Positions 9,292 through 18,057 of a DNA stretch of 64,000 nt are shown here, one piece after another (the first letter of the stretch is position 1; the number at the start of each line of letters is the position of its first letter). Position numbers and translations under genes: made by a program. The notes under the pieces are model-generated. The model did no database searches. It was not told the DNA's origin and worked only from the letters and a program-made list of their open reading frames with translations. Source of the DNA: Streptomyces tuirus (lineage in GTDB: Bacteria; Actinomycetota; Actinomycetes; Streptomycetales; Streptomycetaceae). The stretch lies in contig NZ_AP023439.1 in the NCBI RefSeq assembly GCF_014701095.1, positions 2,344,001 through 2,408,000 on the forward strand, written 5' to 3'.

Positions 9292-9341
9292 TTGTGGATA
9301 ACTCCGCCACTCACACGGGCGGCCGGAGCCCCCAGCAACGT

Positions 9342-10187
9342 TCACCGGGGCGAAACCACGACCCCCAGCAGCCCGGGTCCCGTATGCGCCCCGATCACCG
9401 CCCCGACCTCGCTCACATGCAGATCGGCCAGCCCGGACAACCGGGTCCGCAGCCGGTCGGCGAGGGCCGACGCCCGGTCCGGGGCGGCGAGATGGTGGAC
9501 GGCGACATCCACCTGGGCGCTGCCCGCGCGGTCGGCCGCGATCTCCTCGAGGCGGGCGATCGCCTTGGACGCGGTCCGTACCTTCTCCAGCGGCTCGATG
9601 CGGCCGTCGGCCAGTTGCAGCAGCGGCTTCACGGCCAGCGCCGAGCCCAGCAGGGCCTGGGTGGCGCCGATACGCCCGCCGCGCCGCAGGTAGTCGAGGG
9701 TGTCGACGTAGAAGTAGGCGGAGGTGCCGGCGGCCCTCTTCTCGGCGGCCGCGACCGCCTCGTCGACCGTGCCGCCCGACTCCGCGGCCTCCGCCGCGGC
9801 GAGCGCGCAGAACCCGAGCGCCATCGCGATCATGCCCGTGTCCACCACCCGCACCGGCACCGGCGCCTGCCGTGCGGCCACGACGGCGGCGTCGTAGGTC
9901 CCGGAGAGCTCGGCGGAGAGGTGGAGGGAGACGATGCCGGTGGCGCCGGACTCGGCGACCTTGCGGTAGGTCTCCTCGAAGACCGCGGGGCCGGGCCGCG
10001 AGGTCGTCACGGGGCGCCGCTTCTGCAAAGCCTGGGCCAGGGCCCGGGTCGAGATCTCGGTGCCCTCCTCCAGCGCCCGGTCGCCGAGGACCACGGTCAG
10101 AGGCACCGCGGTGATGCCGTGACGCTCCATCGTCCGGGTCGGCAGGTAGGCCGTTGAATCGGTGACGATCGCGACATGGCGGGACAT
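9342..10187 (-). CDS. DegV family fatty-acid-binding protein
   Basis: DegV/FakB-type proteins bind a single fatty acid and, with a FakA kinase, present it for phosphorylation. The 281-residue length is typical. It opens with VAIVTDSTAYLP, has the conserved TTSRPGP and LSAELSGTYDAA lipid-head loop, and DTLDYLRRGGRIG in the second domain, ending HTGPGLLGVVV. No FakA gene is visible in this window. The gene has no ribosome site; TAACCT lies 7 bases before the ATG, suggesting a leaderless message. Confidence 0.93.
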   Translation of the reverse strand: MSRHVAIVTDSTAYLPTRTMERHGITAVPLTVVLGDRALEEGTEISTRALAQALQKRRPVTTSRPGPAVFEETYRKVAESGATGIVSLHLSAELSGTYDAAVVAARQAPVPVRVVDTGMIAMALGFCALAAAEAAESGGTVDEAVAAAEKRAAGTSAYFYVDTLDYLRRGGRIGATQALLGSALAVKPLLQLADGRIEPLEKVRTASKAIARLEEIAADRAGSAQVDVAVHHLAAPDRASALADRLRTRLSGLADLHVSEVGAVIGAHTGPGLLGVVVSPR

Positions 10188-10259
10188 GAGCTGGAGGTTA
10201 CCTGCCGTAGTGCCCGTGCGGCAGCCCGGCCCCCGCGCCCTGCGGGGCCACTGGCCGGA

Positions 10260-11069
10260 TCAAGTGGTGCTCTCAGGGCGGGGCTTCTTCTGCCAGGGGT
10301 ACGCCGGGCGCGCCGCGGGCGGTGTGATGGCGGGCCGCGCCGGCTCCTGCTCGGGGCTCGGCTGCGCGGTGTCCGGCCAGGTCTGCCCGGCCGTGGTGGC
10401 ATCGGCGGCGGGCGCCTCGGGCCAGGGCGGCGGCGCGGCGGACTGCGACGACGAGCCCGGCCGCGAGGAGGACGCGGGCTGCCCGGAGGATGCGGACGGC
10501 TGCGAGGAGGCGGGCTGCGGCTCCGGCGCCGTCCAGTGCCGCAGCGCCCCGGACTCCAGGTCGATCTGCGCGCTGAGCGAGTCCAGGTCGTCGTCCGCGA
10601 AGCGCCGGGCCCGGTCGCGGGCCGCCCAGCGCAGCGAGTCCGCCGAGTGCGTGATGCGTTCGGTGCGCTCGCGCAGCCCGGGCAGCCGCTCCCTGAGCGC
10701 GGCGCGGTCCGGCTCGGACTCCAGGCGCCTCAGCTCGCCGTCCAGCTCGTGCCCGTGCGCACTGAGCCGCTCGAAGAGGCCGAGGGACTCCTTCAAGGAC
10801 TCGTCCTCGCCGACGCCCGCCTGCAGCGCGTCCTGCGTGGCCCGCATCGAGGTGCGCAGCTTCAGCCGGAGCTGGGCGAGTTCCCCCGCGGCGCCGGGCT
10901 GGGCGAAGGACTTGGCGCGCAGTGTGTGGTCCTCGACCGTGCGGCGGGCCTGGGTGATGCCGCGGTCCACGCCGCGCTTGGCGGCGCCGACCACCTTCAC
11001 CGTGGCGTACACCCCGAGCCCGAGAAAGAGCACGAAGAGCAGGGCGAAGACTGCGATCACTGCTTCCAC
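10260..11069 (-). CDS. Single-pass membrane protein with coiled-coil and disordered tail
   Basis: 269 residues with no family that I recognise. An N-terminal membrane helix (VIAVFALLFVLFLGLGVYA) is followed by about 140 residues of charged heptad-like helix (LRLKLRTSMRATQDALQA; ERLPGLRERTERI). The last 90 residues are a Ser/Pro/Gln/Ala-rich unstructured tail. The GTG start has AGGAG 8 bases upstream. The architecture resembles the small membrane-anchored coiled-coil proteins common in Streptomyces. Its position downstream of leuS appears conserved from memory, but no function can be given. Confidence 0.8.
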   Translation of the reverse strand: MEAVIAVFALLFVLFLGLGVYATVKVVGAAKRGVDRGITQARRTVEDHTLRAKSFAQPGAAGELAQLRLKLRTSMRATQDALQAGVGEDESLKESLGLFERLSAHGHELDGELRRLESEPDRAALRERLPGLRERTERITHSADSLRWAARDRARRFADDDLDSLSAQIDLESGALRHWTAPEPQPASSQPSASSGQPASSSRPGSSSQSAAPPPWPEAPAADATTAGQTWPDTAQPSPEQEPARPAITPPAARPAYPWQKKPRPESTT

Positions 11070-11160
11070 AAGGGCTCCTCCTCAGGACGTCGCGGCGCCT
11101 CACGTCGCTCTTCAACGGTAAACGCAAAGGGCAGGTCCGGAGTTCCAGAAAAACCCCGAA

Positions 11161-11284
11161 CCTGCCCGTAGGGGACCACCCGGAGAGCGGTCCTGCCCGT
11201 AGGGGACCACCCGGAGAGCCGTCCTGCCCGTAGGGGACCACCCCGAGAGCGGTCCTGACCCAGCGGAGCACCCCCGAGAGCGGC
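11161..11284. repeat. Four-copy 31-bp tandem repeat downstream of leuS
   Basis: Four head-to-tail units of exactly 31 bp start at 11161, 11192, 11223 and 11254. The first three differ by only one or two bases and the fourth is more diverged. The unit starts CCTGCCCGTAGGGGACCACC. GGTCC at each junction can pair with GGACC inside the next unit, so the transcript can form a row of hairpins beyond the leuS stop. Confidence 0.9.
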
Positions 11285-11298
11285 CCTACGCCCGGCGG

Positions 11299-14178
11299 CT
11301 ACGCCGGAACGATGTTCACCAGCTTCGGCGCGCGCACGATCACCTTCCGGATCCCGGCACCGCCCAGCGCGGCGACGACCTTCTCGTCGGCCAGCGCGAC
11401 CTTCTCCAGCTCCTCGTCGGAGATCGACGGCGAGACCTCCAGCCGCGCCTTGACCTTGCCCTTGATCTGCACGACGCAGGTCACGGTCTCGTCGACGACG
11501 TACGCCGGGTCGGCCACCGGGAAGTCCTGGTGCACCACCGAGTCCGTGTGGCCCAGCCTGCGCCACAGCTCCTCGGCGATGTGCGGGGCCAGCGGCGCGA
11601 CCATCAGGACCAGGGCCTCGGCGACCGGTCGGGTCACGGCCCCGCCCGTCTTGGTCAGGTGGTTGTTCAGCTCGGTGACCTTGGCGATGGCGGTGTTGAA
11701 CCGCATGCCCTCCAGGTCACCGCGGACCCCGTCGATCGCCTTGTGCAGGGCGCGCAGCGTCTCCTCGTCGGTCTCGGCGTCGACGACGGTCGGCTCGCCG
11801 GTCGCCTCGTCGACGATGTTGCGCCACAGCCGCTGCAGCAGCCGGAACTGCCCCACCACCGCGCGCGTGTCCCACGGCCGGGAGACGTCCAGCGGGCCCA
11901 TGGCCATCTCGTACAGGCGCAGCGTGTCGGCCCCGTACTCGGCGCAGATCTCGTCCGGAGTGACCGCGTTCTTCAGGGACTTGCCCATCTTGCCCAGCAG
12001 CCGGGAGACCTTCTCGCCCTGGTAGTAGTACGCGCCGTCGCGCTCCTCCACCTCGGCGGCCGGCACCGCGATGCCACGGCTGTCGCGGTAGACGTAGGCC
12101 TGGATCATGCCCTGGTTGAACAGCTTGTGGAACGGCTCCGCGGAGGAGATGTGCCCCAGGTCGTACAGGACCTTGGACCAGAAGCGCGCGTACAGCAGGT
12201 GCAGCACGGCATGCTCGGCCCCGCCGACGTACAGGTCGACACCGCCGTGCGGCATACCTTCGCGCGGGCCCATCCAGTACTGCTCGATCTCCGGGTCGAC
12301 CAGCTTCTCGGAGTTGTGCGGGTCCAGGTAGCGCAGCTCGTACCAGCAGGAACCGGCCCAGTTGGGCATGGTGTTGGTCTCGCGGCGGTACTTGCGGGGA
12401 CCGCGGCCGTCGCCCAGGTCCAGCGTGACGTTGACCCAGTCCTCGTTGCGCGACAGCGGCGTCTCGGGCTGGGTGTCGGCGTCGTCCGGGTCGAAAGTGC
12501 GCGGCGAGTAGTCGTCGACCTCGGGCAGCTCCAGGGGCAGCATCGACTCGGGCAGGGCGTGGGCGATGCCGTCCTCGTCGTAGACGATCGGGAAGGGCTC
12601 GCCCCAGTAGCGCTGGCGGCTGAACAGCCAGTCGCGCAGCCGGAAGTTGACGGTGCCCTCGCCGACGCCGGACCGCTCCAGCCACTCGGTGATGCGGGCC
12701 TTGGCCTCGGCGACGTCCAGGCCGTCGAGGCTCACCTGGTCGTTCGAGGAGTTGATGATCTTCGCGTCGTGCGACGAGAAGGCGTTCTCCCAGGTGGAGG
12801 TGTCCGTGCCGCGGCCGTCGGTCGGCTCGACGATGCAGTGGATCGGCAGCTCGAAGGCGCGCGCGAACTCGAAGTCGCGCTGGTCGCCGGCCGGGACGGC
12901 CATGATCGCGCCGGTGCCGTAGCCCATCAGGACGTAGTCGGCGATGAAGACCGGGACCTGCTCGCCGTTCACCGGGTTGGTGGCGTACGCGCCGATGAAG
13001 ACGCCGGTCTTGTCCTTGGCCTCGGCCTGGCGCTCCACGTCGGACTTCGAGGCGGCCTGGGCGCGGTAGGCGGCGACGGCCTCACCGGGGGTCGCGTGGC
13101 CGCCGGTCCACACCTCGTGGGTGCCCTCCGGCCAGGCGGCCGGGGTGAACTTCTCGACCAGCGGGTGCTCGGGCGCCAGCACCATGTAGGTGGCGCCGAA
13201 CAGGGTGTCGGGGCGGGTGGTGAAGACCGTGATGCGCTCGCCGTCGATGGGGAAGTCGACGCGGGCGCCCTCGGAACGGCCGATCCAGTTGCGCTGCTGC
13301 AGCTTGATGGCCTCGGGCCAGTCCAGCTCGGCCAGGTCGTCCAGCAGGCGGTCGGCGTAGGCGGTGATGCGCATGTTCCACTGGCGCAGCTTGGCCTTGA
13401 AGACGGGGAAGTTGCCGCGCTCGGAGCGGCCCTCGGCGGTGACCTCCTCGTTGGCCAGCACGGTGCCCAGCCCGGGGCACCAGTTGACGGGCGCGTCGGA
13501 GGCGTAGGCCAGCCGGAATTCGCCCAGGACGTCGGCCTTCTCCGCGGCGCTCAGCTCGCTCCACGCGCGCGTGTGGCCCGGTACGGGACGCTCACCGGAC
13601 TCGAACTCGGCGACCAGCTCGGCGATCGGGCGGGCCCGGCCGGCGTCCTGGTCGTACCAGGAGTTGAAGATCTGCAGGAAGATCCACTGGGTCCACTTGT
13701 AGTAGTCCGGGTCGATCGTGGCGAACGACCGGCGCTTGTCGTGGCCCAGGCCCAGCCGGCGCAGCTGGGACTTCATGTTCTCCATGTTGGCTTCGGTGGA
13801 CACGCGCGGGTGCGTGCCGGTCTGCACCGCGTACTGCTCGGCGGGCAGGCCGAAGGCGTCGAAGCCCAGGGTGTGCAGGACGTTGTGGCCGGTCATCCGC
13901 TGGAAGCGGGCGAAGACGTCCGTGGCGATGTAGCCCAGGGGGTGGCCGACGTGCAGGCCCGCACCGGAGGGGTACGGGAACATGTCCATGATGAACTTCT
14001 TGGGGCGGGCGACGATCTCCGGGTCACCGGCCAGGTCGCCCTTGGGGTTGGGCGCGGCGTAGGTGCCGTCGGCGTCCCAGAAGTCCTGCCAGCGTGCCTC
14101 GATCTCGGCAGCCATGGCGGCCGTGTAGCGGTGCGGCGCCGCCACCTCGGAGGTGACGGCGGGGTTCGTCTCGCTCAT
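11299..14178 (-). CDS. leuS: Leucine--tRNA ligase
   Basis: Class I aminoacyl-tRNA synthetase charging tRNA-Leu. It has 959 residues, the bacterial LeuRS length. The HIGH motif is present as HVGH within [17 protein letters not shown], the KMSKS motif as KMGKS, and the CP1 editing domain ([21 protein letters not shown]) is complete. The C-terminal anticodon-binding and C-terminal domains end at [18 protein letters not shown] 14178 is chosen because the upstream in-frame extension is leader RNA. It is preceded by a leucine-rich leader peptide and hairpin terminator, indicating control by charged tRNA-Leu supply. Confidence 0.98.
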   Translation of the reverse strand: MSETNPAVTSEVAAPHRYTAAMAAEIEARWQDFWDADGTYAAPNPKGDLAGDPEIVARPKKFIMDMFPYPSGAGLHVGHPLGYIATDVFARFQRMTGHNVLHTLGFDAFGLPAEQYAVQTGTHPRVSTEANMENMKSQLRRLGLGHDKRRSFATIDPDYYKWTQWIFLQIFNSWYDQDAGRARPIAELVAEFESGERPVPGHTRAWSELSAAEKADVLGEFRLAYASDAPVNWCPGLGTVLANEEVTAEGRSERGNFPVFKAKLRQWNMRITAYADRLLDDLAELDWPEAIKLQQRNWIGRSEGARVDFPIDGERITVFTTRPDTLFGATYMVLAPEHPLVEKFTPAAWPEGTHEVWTGGHATPGEAVAAYRAQAASKSDVERQAEAKDKTGVFIGAYATNPVNGEQVPVFIADYVLMGYGTGAIMAVPAGDQRDFEFARAFELPIHCIVEPTDGRGTDTSTWENAFSSHDAKIINSSNDQVSLDGLDVAEAKARITEWLERSGVGEGTVNFRLRDWLFSRQRYWGEPFPIVYDEDGIAHALPESMLPLELPEVDDYSPRTFDPDDADTQPETPLSRNEDWVNVTLDLGDGRGPRKYRRETNTMPNWAGSCWYELRYLDPHNSEKLVDPEIEQYWMGPREGMPHGGVDLYVGGAEHAVLHLLYARFWSKVLYDLGHISSAEPFHKLFNQGMIQAYVYRDSRGIAVPAAEVEERDGAYYYQGEKVSRLLGKMGKSLKNAVTPDEICAEYGADTLRLYEMAMGPLDVSRPWDTRAVVGQFRLLQRLWRNIVDEATGEPTVVDAETDEETLRALHKAIDGVRGDLEGMRFNTAIAKVTELNNHLTKTGGAVTRPVAEALVLMVAPLAPHIAEELWRRLGHTDSVVHQDFPVADPAYVVDETVTCVVQIKGKVKARLEVSPSISDEELEKVALADEKVVAALGGAGIRKVIVRAPKLVNIVPA

Positions 14179-14233
14179 GATCCTCAAAGCTCCATCGATC
14201 GTCTCTGCCTGCGGCTGTCTGGTTCGAGAAACG

Positions 14234-14258
14234 AAAAATCCCCTCACACAGGAGGGGA
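14234..14258 (-). terminator. leuS leader attenuator terminator
   Basis: On the minus strand a 7-bp stem TCCCCTC/GAGGGGA (14252-14258 with 14239-14245) with a 6-base loop runs directly into five T residues (14234-14238). It sits 56 bases before the leuS ATG and after the leader peptide. A second stem, CCGGCCAC/GTGGCCGG, lies between the two and could be the alternative structure. Together these look like a classical attenuator. Confidence 0.8.
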
Positions 14259-14305
14259 CGCCGCGCCGATGCCGGCCACTCGACTCGTCCGGTGGCCGGG
14301 ACTGA

Positions 14306-14344
14306 TCAGCGCGGCCCGCTAAGCAGAAGGCGTACGGCACGCAT
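14306..14344 (-). CDS. leuS leader peptide ([12 protein letters not shown])
   Basis: A 12-codon open frame upstream of the attenuator with three consecutive leucine codons (CTT CTG CTT). CTT is rare in this genome. Its ATG is exactly 6 bases downstream of a TACCCT -10 element, so transcript start and translation start coincide. Stalling at the Leu codons would let the alternative stem form and allow read-through into leuS. From memory, leader-peptide attenuators of leuS have been predicted by comparative analysis in some Streptomyces. Confidence 0.8.
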   Translation of the reverse strand: MRAVRLLLSGPR

Positions 14345-14350
14345 GGCGCT

Positions 14351-14356
14351 AGGGTA
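14351..14356 (-). promoter_or_regulatory. -10 element of the leuS leader transcript
   Basis: TACCCT on the minus strand, followed after GCGCC-type spacing of 6 bases by the leader ATG. No good -35 is visible. It defines a probable leaderless start for the leader peptide. Confidence 0.55.
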
Positions 14357-14594
14357 CCGCAGGCCCTCAGGGCGTCGCGACGGGCTTCCCGGGCGTGCCC
14401 GGCGGCCCGCCGGGCACCGAAAGCCTGAACCAAGGTCAATAGTTACTTCGCGTAACAGCCGCTAAGGGACATCACAACGAGCACATTGTCCTTTGATAAC
14501 AACGCAATAACTCAAACCTCGTACTGATCGGTATGGCTCCGCTTAGAGTTCGGCGCGGGACCGCTGCTTTCCCGAACCGCTCGGAGTTGCCCCC

Positions 14595-14660
14595 ATGAAC
14601 CCTCATCGCAGTACCACCTCCCTACACCCGCTCGCCGGGACGTGGGGAGGCTTGTCGTGA
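14595..14660 (+). CDS. Upstream ORF coupled to the bis-heme membrane protein gene
   Basis: A 21-codon frame (MNPHRSTTSLHPLAGTWGGL then S) starts at ATG 14595 with GGAG 8 bases upstream. It ends in TGA that overlaps the GTG start of the next gene (GTGA at 14657-14660). Its last codons supply the GGGAGG ribosome site of that gene. It could be a translational-coupling leader or a regulatory peptide; it could also be chance. The region upstream (14440-14560) is unusually AT-rich, as promoters are, and includes the inverted repeat GTTAC/GTAAC at 14446-14460. Confidence 0.5.
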   Translation: MNPHRSTTSLHPLAGTWGGLS

Positions 14661-15922
14661 ACCCCTACGACTCCACGGCAGACGACTCGTTCGCCGAGTT
14701 CCTCAACTTCGGTGCGGGCGTGTTGTCCCTCGTGTGTCTGACCTGCTCCGTGATCTGGGGCCTGGTCGCCCAGGACCGGATCCTCCTCGACACGCGCCGC
14801 CGCATCCTGGCGCAGGCCGTGCACCGGACCACGGCCGTCGCCTCGATCGTCTTCCTGCTGGTGCACATCGGCGTGAAGCTGGCGCTGGACCACACCTCGT
14901 GGATCGCCGCGGTGATCCCCTTCGGGCTGGCGTTCACCGACGAGGAACTGGTCGGGGGCAGGTCGTTCCTGATCGGGCTGGGCACCCTGGCGGGGATGCT
15001 CATGATCTTCGTGGGCATCACCGGCGTGCTGCGCAACCGCTTCGCGTCCCCCGCGCCCGTCGCGGCGCGCTGGCGGGCCATGCACATGCTGGCCTACCCG
15101 GCCTGGTGCGCCGCCCTGGTCCACGGGCTCTACGCGGGTCGCTCCGCCAAGCCGATCTTCGTGATCCTGTACTGCCTGTCCCTGGCCGGCGTGGCCGGAG
15201 CGCTCGCCCTGCGCGCGGCTCCGCGCCAGGTCAAGCGCCGGTTCGCCAACAAGCTCGCCTCGATCATCGGGCCCGGCGACGGCCCGGGCCGCAGGGACCT
15301 GGAGGAGAGCCGGGCCCGGGCGGCGGGCGGGTTCGCGCTCGGCGACCAGGGGGGCCGGGGAGCGTCCGCGCGCGACGCGGCGTCCCCCTCGGGGCCGCTG
15401 TACGAGAAGGCGGAGCGCGCCGCGGCCAAGGAACCGGCGAACGGCTTCGCCGCCGCCTACCGCGCCGTCTCGGGCCCTCCCCAGGGCGGGCAGGCCTTCG
15501 CGCCCGGGCCGACGACCAGCATGCAACTGCCGCTGGACATGCAGCCCACCGAGACCATCCCGACCGTGGACGGCTCCTCCAGCACCTCGGGCAGCTGGCC
15601 GATCCCGTCCCCGCCACCGGTCGGCGAGGCCCCGCCGTCGGCCTACGACCCGCTCCAGGACACGGGCTTCAACATCCCGCCCTACGACCCCCTCCAGGAC
15701 ACCGGACAAAGCATCCCGGGCTATGGCAATCCAGGCGCCGCCGGCTACGGATCGAGTGACGTGTACGACACGCGTGAGACGAACGCCGTCTACGACACGT
15801 ACTACCCGAACGACACGTACAACAGCGGTCCCGCCAATGAACCAAACCCCGGTGCGTCCTATGACTTCGACACACCGGGATCGGGCGAACCTTGGAACAC
15901 GCCTTCCGGAGGCTTTAAGTGA
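14657..15922 (+). CDS. NOX/ferric-reductase-like bis-heme b membrane protein with long tail
   Basis: 421 residues. The N-terminal 190 residues form about five or six membrane helices. Two helices carry His pairs: H56 and H70 (14 apart) and H143 and H156 (13 apart). This is the spacing of the two b-haem ligand pairs in NADPH oxidases and ferric reductases. No FAD or NAD domain follows; instead residues of about 195-421 are a disordered Pro/Gly/Asp/Tyr-rich tail with repeats of YDPLQDTG. The GTG 14657 start is preceded by GGGAGG. It overlaps the NuoF-like gene by 4 bases, so that protein is the probable electron donor. The tail may face the cytoplasm and recruit partners (inference). Confidence 0.85.
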   Translation: MNPYDSTADDSFAEFLNFGAGVLSLVCLTCSVIWGLVAQDRILLDTRRRILAQAVHRTTAVASIVFLLVHIGVKLALDHTSWIAAVIPFGLAFTDEELVGGRSFLIGLGTLAGMLMIFVGITGVLRNRFASPAPVAARWRAMHMLAYPAWCAALVHGLYAGRSAKPIFVILYCLSLAGVAGALALRAAPRQVKRRFANKLASIIGPGDGPGRRDLEESRARAAGGFALGDQGGRGASARDAASPSGPLYEKAERAAAKEPANGFAAAYRAVSGPPQGGQAFAPGPTTSMQLPLDMQPTETIPTVDGSSSTSGSWPIPSPPPVGEAPPSAYDPLQDTGFNIPPYDPLQDTGQSIPGYGNPGAAGYGSSDVYDTRETNAVYDTYYPNDTYNSGPANEPNPGASYDFDTPGSGEPWNTPSGGFK

Positions 15923-17529
15923 ACGAGGCCCTGCCCGACGTACCCGAAGTCCGCGTGGTCGGCCTTCCCCAGCTCACGTCGGGCTTCGACCTTGTCGATC
16001 GGCTCGATCTGCCCATGCACCTCAAGGTGCACGGGCCGCTCGAGCCGATGGGCGGCGAGCAGCTCGCGCAACTCGCCGAAGGCATCAACCTGAAGGGCCG
16101 CGGCGGCGCGGGCTTCCCCTTCCACAAGAAGCTGCGCTCGGTCGCCGATGCGGCGATCAAGCGCGGCGTCCGGCCGGTCGTCGTCGTGAACGGCAGCGAG
16201 GACGAGCCGGCCTGCCGCAAGGACACGGTGCTGATCAACCGTGCCCCGCATCTGATCCTGGACGGCGCGCTGCTGTGCGCCGAGGCCCTGGGTGCCCGCA
16301 CGCTCGTGGTGGGGGTCACCCGTGAGTCGACCCAGCGCTCCATGGAGGCCGCGCTCGCCGAACGCGGGCTCAGCAACGGCCGCCGGTCGGCGCTGCGCGC
16401 GCGTGTGCAGCGCAATCCGGTCCGCATGGTCACCGGCGCCGCGGCGTCGCTGATCCGCTCGATCGACGGCGGCCCCGCCGTCCCACCCGGCCGCAAGGTC
16501 AGCGCCTCGCAGAACGGCGTCGGCGGCGCCCCCACGCTGCTGTCCAACGCCGAGACCTTCGCCCAGCTCGCGATCGCCGCCCGCATCGGCCCGGAGCGCT
16601 ACGGCAACACCGGCCTGTACGACGAGCCGGGCACCGTCATGCTCACGGTCTCCGGCGCGGTCGCCCGCCCCATGGTGATCGAGGTCCCGACGGGTGTGCC
16701 GCTGCGGTACGTCCTGCAGCTCGCCGGCGCGCCGCCGGTGCCGCAGGGCGTGCTCACCGGCGGTTACCACGGCAAGTGGATCGACGCGGCGACGGTGAAC
16801 GAGGCGGTCGTCTCCCGCAACTCCCTGGACGCCGTGGGCGGCGCACTGGGCGCCGGCGCGATTCTGCCGATCACTCAGGAAACCTGCCCGCTGGGCGAGT
16901 CGCTGCGGGTGGCGCAGTGGCTGGCCGAGGAGAGCGCGGGCCAGTGCGGCCCCTGCTACCTCGGTCTGCCGGCCGCCGCACGCGGTCTGGAGGACATCCT
17001 CAACGGCGGCGGGCCGGCCGCCCTGGAGGCGCTCAAGCAGGTCGCCAAGAACGTGAAGCGGCGCGGCGCGTGCTCGCACCCGGACGGCTCCGCGATGTTC
17101 ATCGAGTCGACCATCAAGGCCTTCACCGACGACCTGGCCGCCCATGTCCTCGGCAACGGCTGCGGACGGCCCGTGGAGGGCGTTCTGCCGCTCTTCGAGG
17201 GGGGCAGGGCCCCCACGGGTATCCCGGGCGGCGGCGAGTCCGAGGAGAACGGCCCCAGCCGTCAGAAGATCTACGTGGACTGGACGCTGTGCCGGGGCCA
17301 CGGGCTCTGCGCGGACATCCTCCCCGAGGTGTTCCAGCTGGGCGCCGACGGCTTCCCGACCGTGGCACAGGCCCAGGTCCCGCGGTACGCCGAGGCCAAG
17401 GCTCTACGCGCGGTGCGCCGCTGCCCGGCACTGGCGCTGCGCGTCGAGGAGGCGAGCGAGCGGGGAGCGCCGTCCCGCAACCTCCCGGTCCTCTCCCAGG
17501 GCCGCGGCCGCCGCGCTCTCGGCCGCTGA
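15919..17529 (+). CDS. NuoF-like iron-sulfur protein with fused C-terminal ferredoxin
   Basis: 536 residues. Residues 55-230 resemble the NuoF flavin domain (GRGGAGFPFHKKL; NGSEDEPACRKDT). An SLBB segment (TVSGAVARPMVIEVPTGVPL) follows. The cluster domain has only three of the four usual cysteines: C343, C346 and C385, with Ala340 where the first should be. The glycine/glutamate NADH-binding segment of NuoF (CGEE) is also replaced (MVTGAAASLI). A [3Fe-4S]-type ferredoxin (C458, C464, C502; CRGHGLC) is fused at the C-terminus. It therefore may take electrons from a source other than NADH and pass them to the co-encoded haem protein. Terminated by the hairpin at 17605. Confidence 0.85.
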   Translation: MNEALPDVPEVRVVGLPQLTSGFDLVDRLDLPMHLKVHGPLEPMGGEQLAQLAEGINLKGRGGAGFPFHKKLRSVADAAIKRGVRPVVVVNGSEDEPACRKDTVLINRAPHLILDGALLCAEALGARTLVVGVTRESTQRSMEAALAERGLSNGRRSALRARVQRNPVRMVTGAAASLIRSIDGGPAVPPGRKVSASQNGVGGAPTLLSNAETFAQLAIAARIGPERYGNTGLYDEPGTVMLTVSGAVARPMVIEVPTGVPLRYVLQLAGAPPVPQGVLTGGYHGKWIDAATVNEAVVSRNSLDAVGGALGAGAILPITQETCPLGESLRVAQWLAEESAGQCGPCYLGLPAAARGLEDILNGGGPAALEALKQVAKNVKRRGACSHPDGSAMFIESTIKAFTDDLAAHVLGNGCGRPVEGVLPLFEGGRAPTGIPGGGESEENGPSRQKIYVDWTLCRGHGLCADILPEVFQLGADGFPTVAQAQVPRYAEAKALRAVRRCPALALRVEEASERGAPSRNLPVLSQGRGRRALGR

Positions 17530-17604
17530 GCACGGACACGGCGGGCCCCGCTGGGCCCGCCGTGAGCACACCCGGGCCCCGCGCACGCAAGACCACGCAC
17601 ATCA

Positions 17605-17641
17605 AGAAGGCGGGCCATCCGAATCGGATGGCCCGCCTTCT
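17605..17641. terminator. Perfect 16-bp hairpin, shared terminator
   Basis: AGAAGGCGGGCCATCC (17605-17620) pairs perfectly with 17626-17641 around a 5-base loop. It lies between the convergent NuoF-like gene and tRNA-Ala and can end both transcripts. Confidence 0.85.
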
Positions 17642-17650
17642 CATCTGCTG

Positions 17651-17723
17651 TGGAGCTAAGGAGAATTGAACTCCTGACCTCCTGCATGCCATGCAGGCGC
17701 TCTACCAACTGAGCTATAGCCCC
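17651..17723 (-). tRNA. tRNA-Ala (anticodon GGC), copy 1
   Basis: 73-base cloverleaf on the minus strand: acceptor GGGGCTA/TAGCTCC, D-stem GCTC/GAGC, anticodon stem CCTGC/GCAGG with loop ATGGCAT (anticodon GGC), and T-loop GTTCAATTC. The 3' CCA is not encoded, as is common in actinobacteria. It is identical to the copy at 18432-18504. Confidence 0.97.
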
Positions 17724-17820
17724 TTGCCAGTGCTCCTCCGGGTTTCCCCGGCGGCGACGCCAACATTACTGGCCCACCAGGCCCAACACCAAATCGGTTT
17801 CACTTCGCCCGAAATGCCCG

Positions 17821-18054
17821 TTATGCCGTGACGAACGAGTAGAACCGCTTGAGCGTGCAGTGCTCCTCCAGGAGCCGGCCGTAGATCGGCTCGCCCTCCA
17901 ACTCGCGGTACGTCTCGATCGGGTCGCCTTTTATGATCAGCGCCCGCGCGCATTCCTCGCACCAGTACTGGTAGTCGGGATTGATCGGCTCCATGTCGCG
18001 GACGATCGGAGTCCCGCTGCCGCACCAGTCGCACTTCCGCCTGTGTGCACCCAT
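17821..18054 (-). CDS. Small CxxC-type zinc-binding protein
   Basis: A 77-residue conserved-looking protein with CDWC near the N-terminus (MGAHRRKCDWCGSGTP) and CEEC further on (YQYWCEECARAL), which together would hold one zinc. The rest is helical and ends KRFYSFVTA. It begins 3 bases after the stop of the 57-residue zinc ribbon at 18058, so the two form a small operon between the two tRNA-Ala genes. A role in binding RNA, DNA or a protein is possible; nothing specific can be claimed. Confidence 0.8.
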   Translation of the reverse strand: MGAHRRKCDWCGSGTPIVRDMEPINPDYQYWCEECARALIIKGDPIETYRELEGEPIYGRLLEEHCTLKRFYSFVTA

Positions 18055-18057
18055 CGA

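Noticed and set aside
9293..9301. TGTGGATAA, a DnaA-box-like word upstream of comEA
   Set aside because: A single copy between genes with no other boxes, so an origin is not supported.
11530..14322. 930-codon plus-strand frame opposite leuS
   Set aside because: Antisense shadow of leuS; the codon composition is that of the complement.
14180..14440. T-box riboswitch upstream of leuS
   Set aside because: No T-box consensus or specifier-loop layout is seen; the short leader peptide with leucine codons explains the element better.
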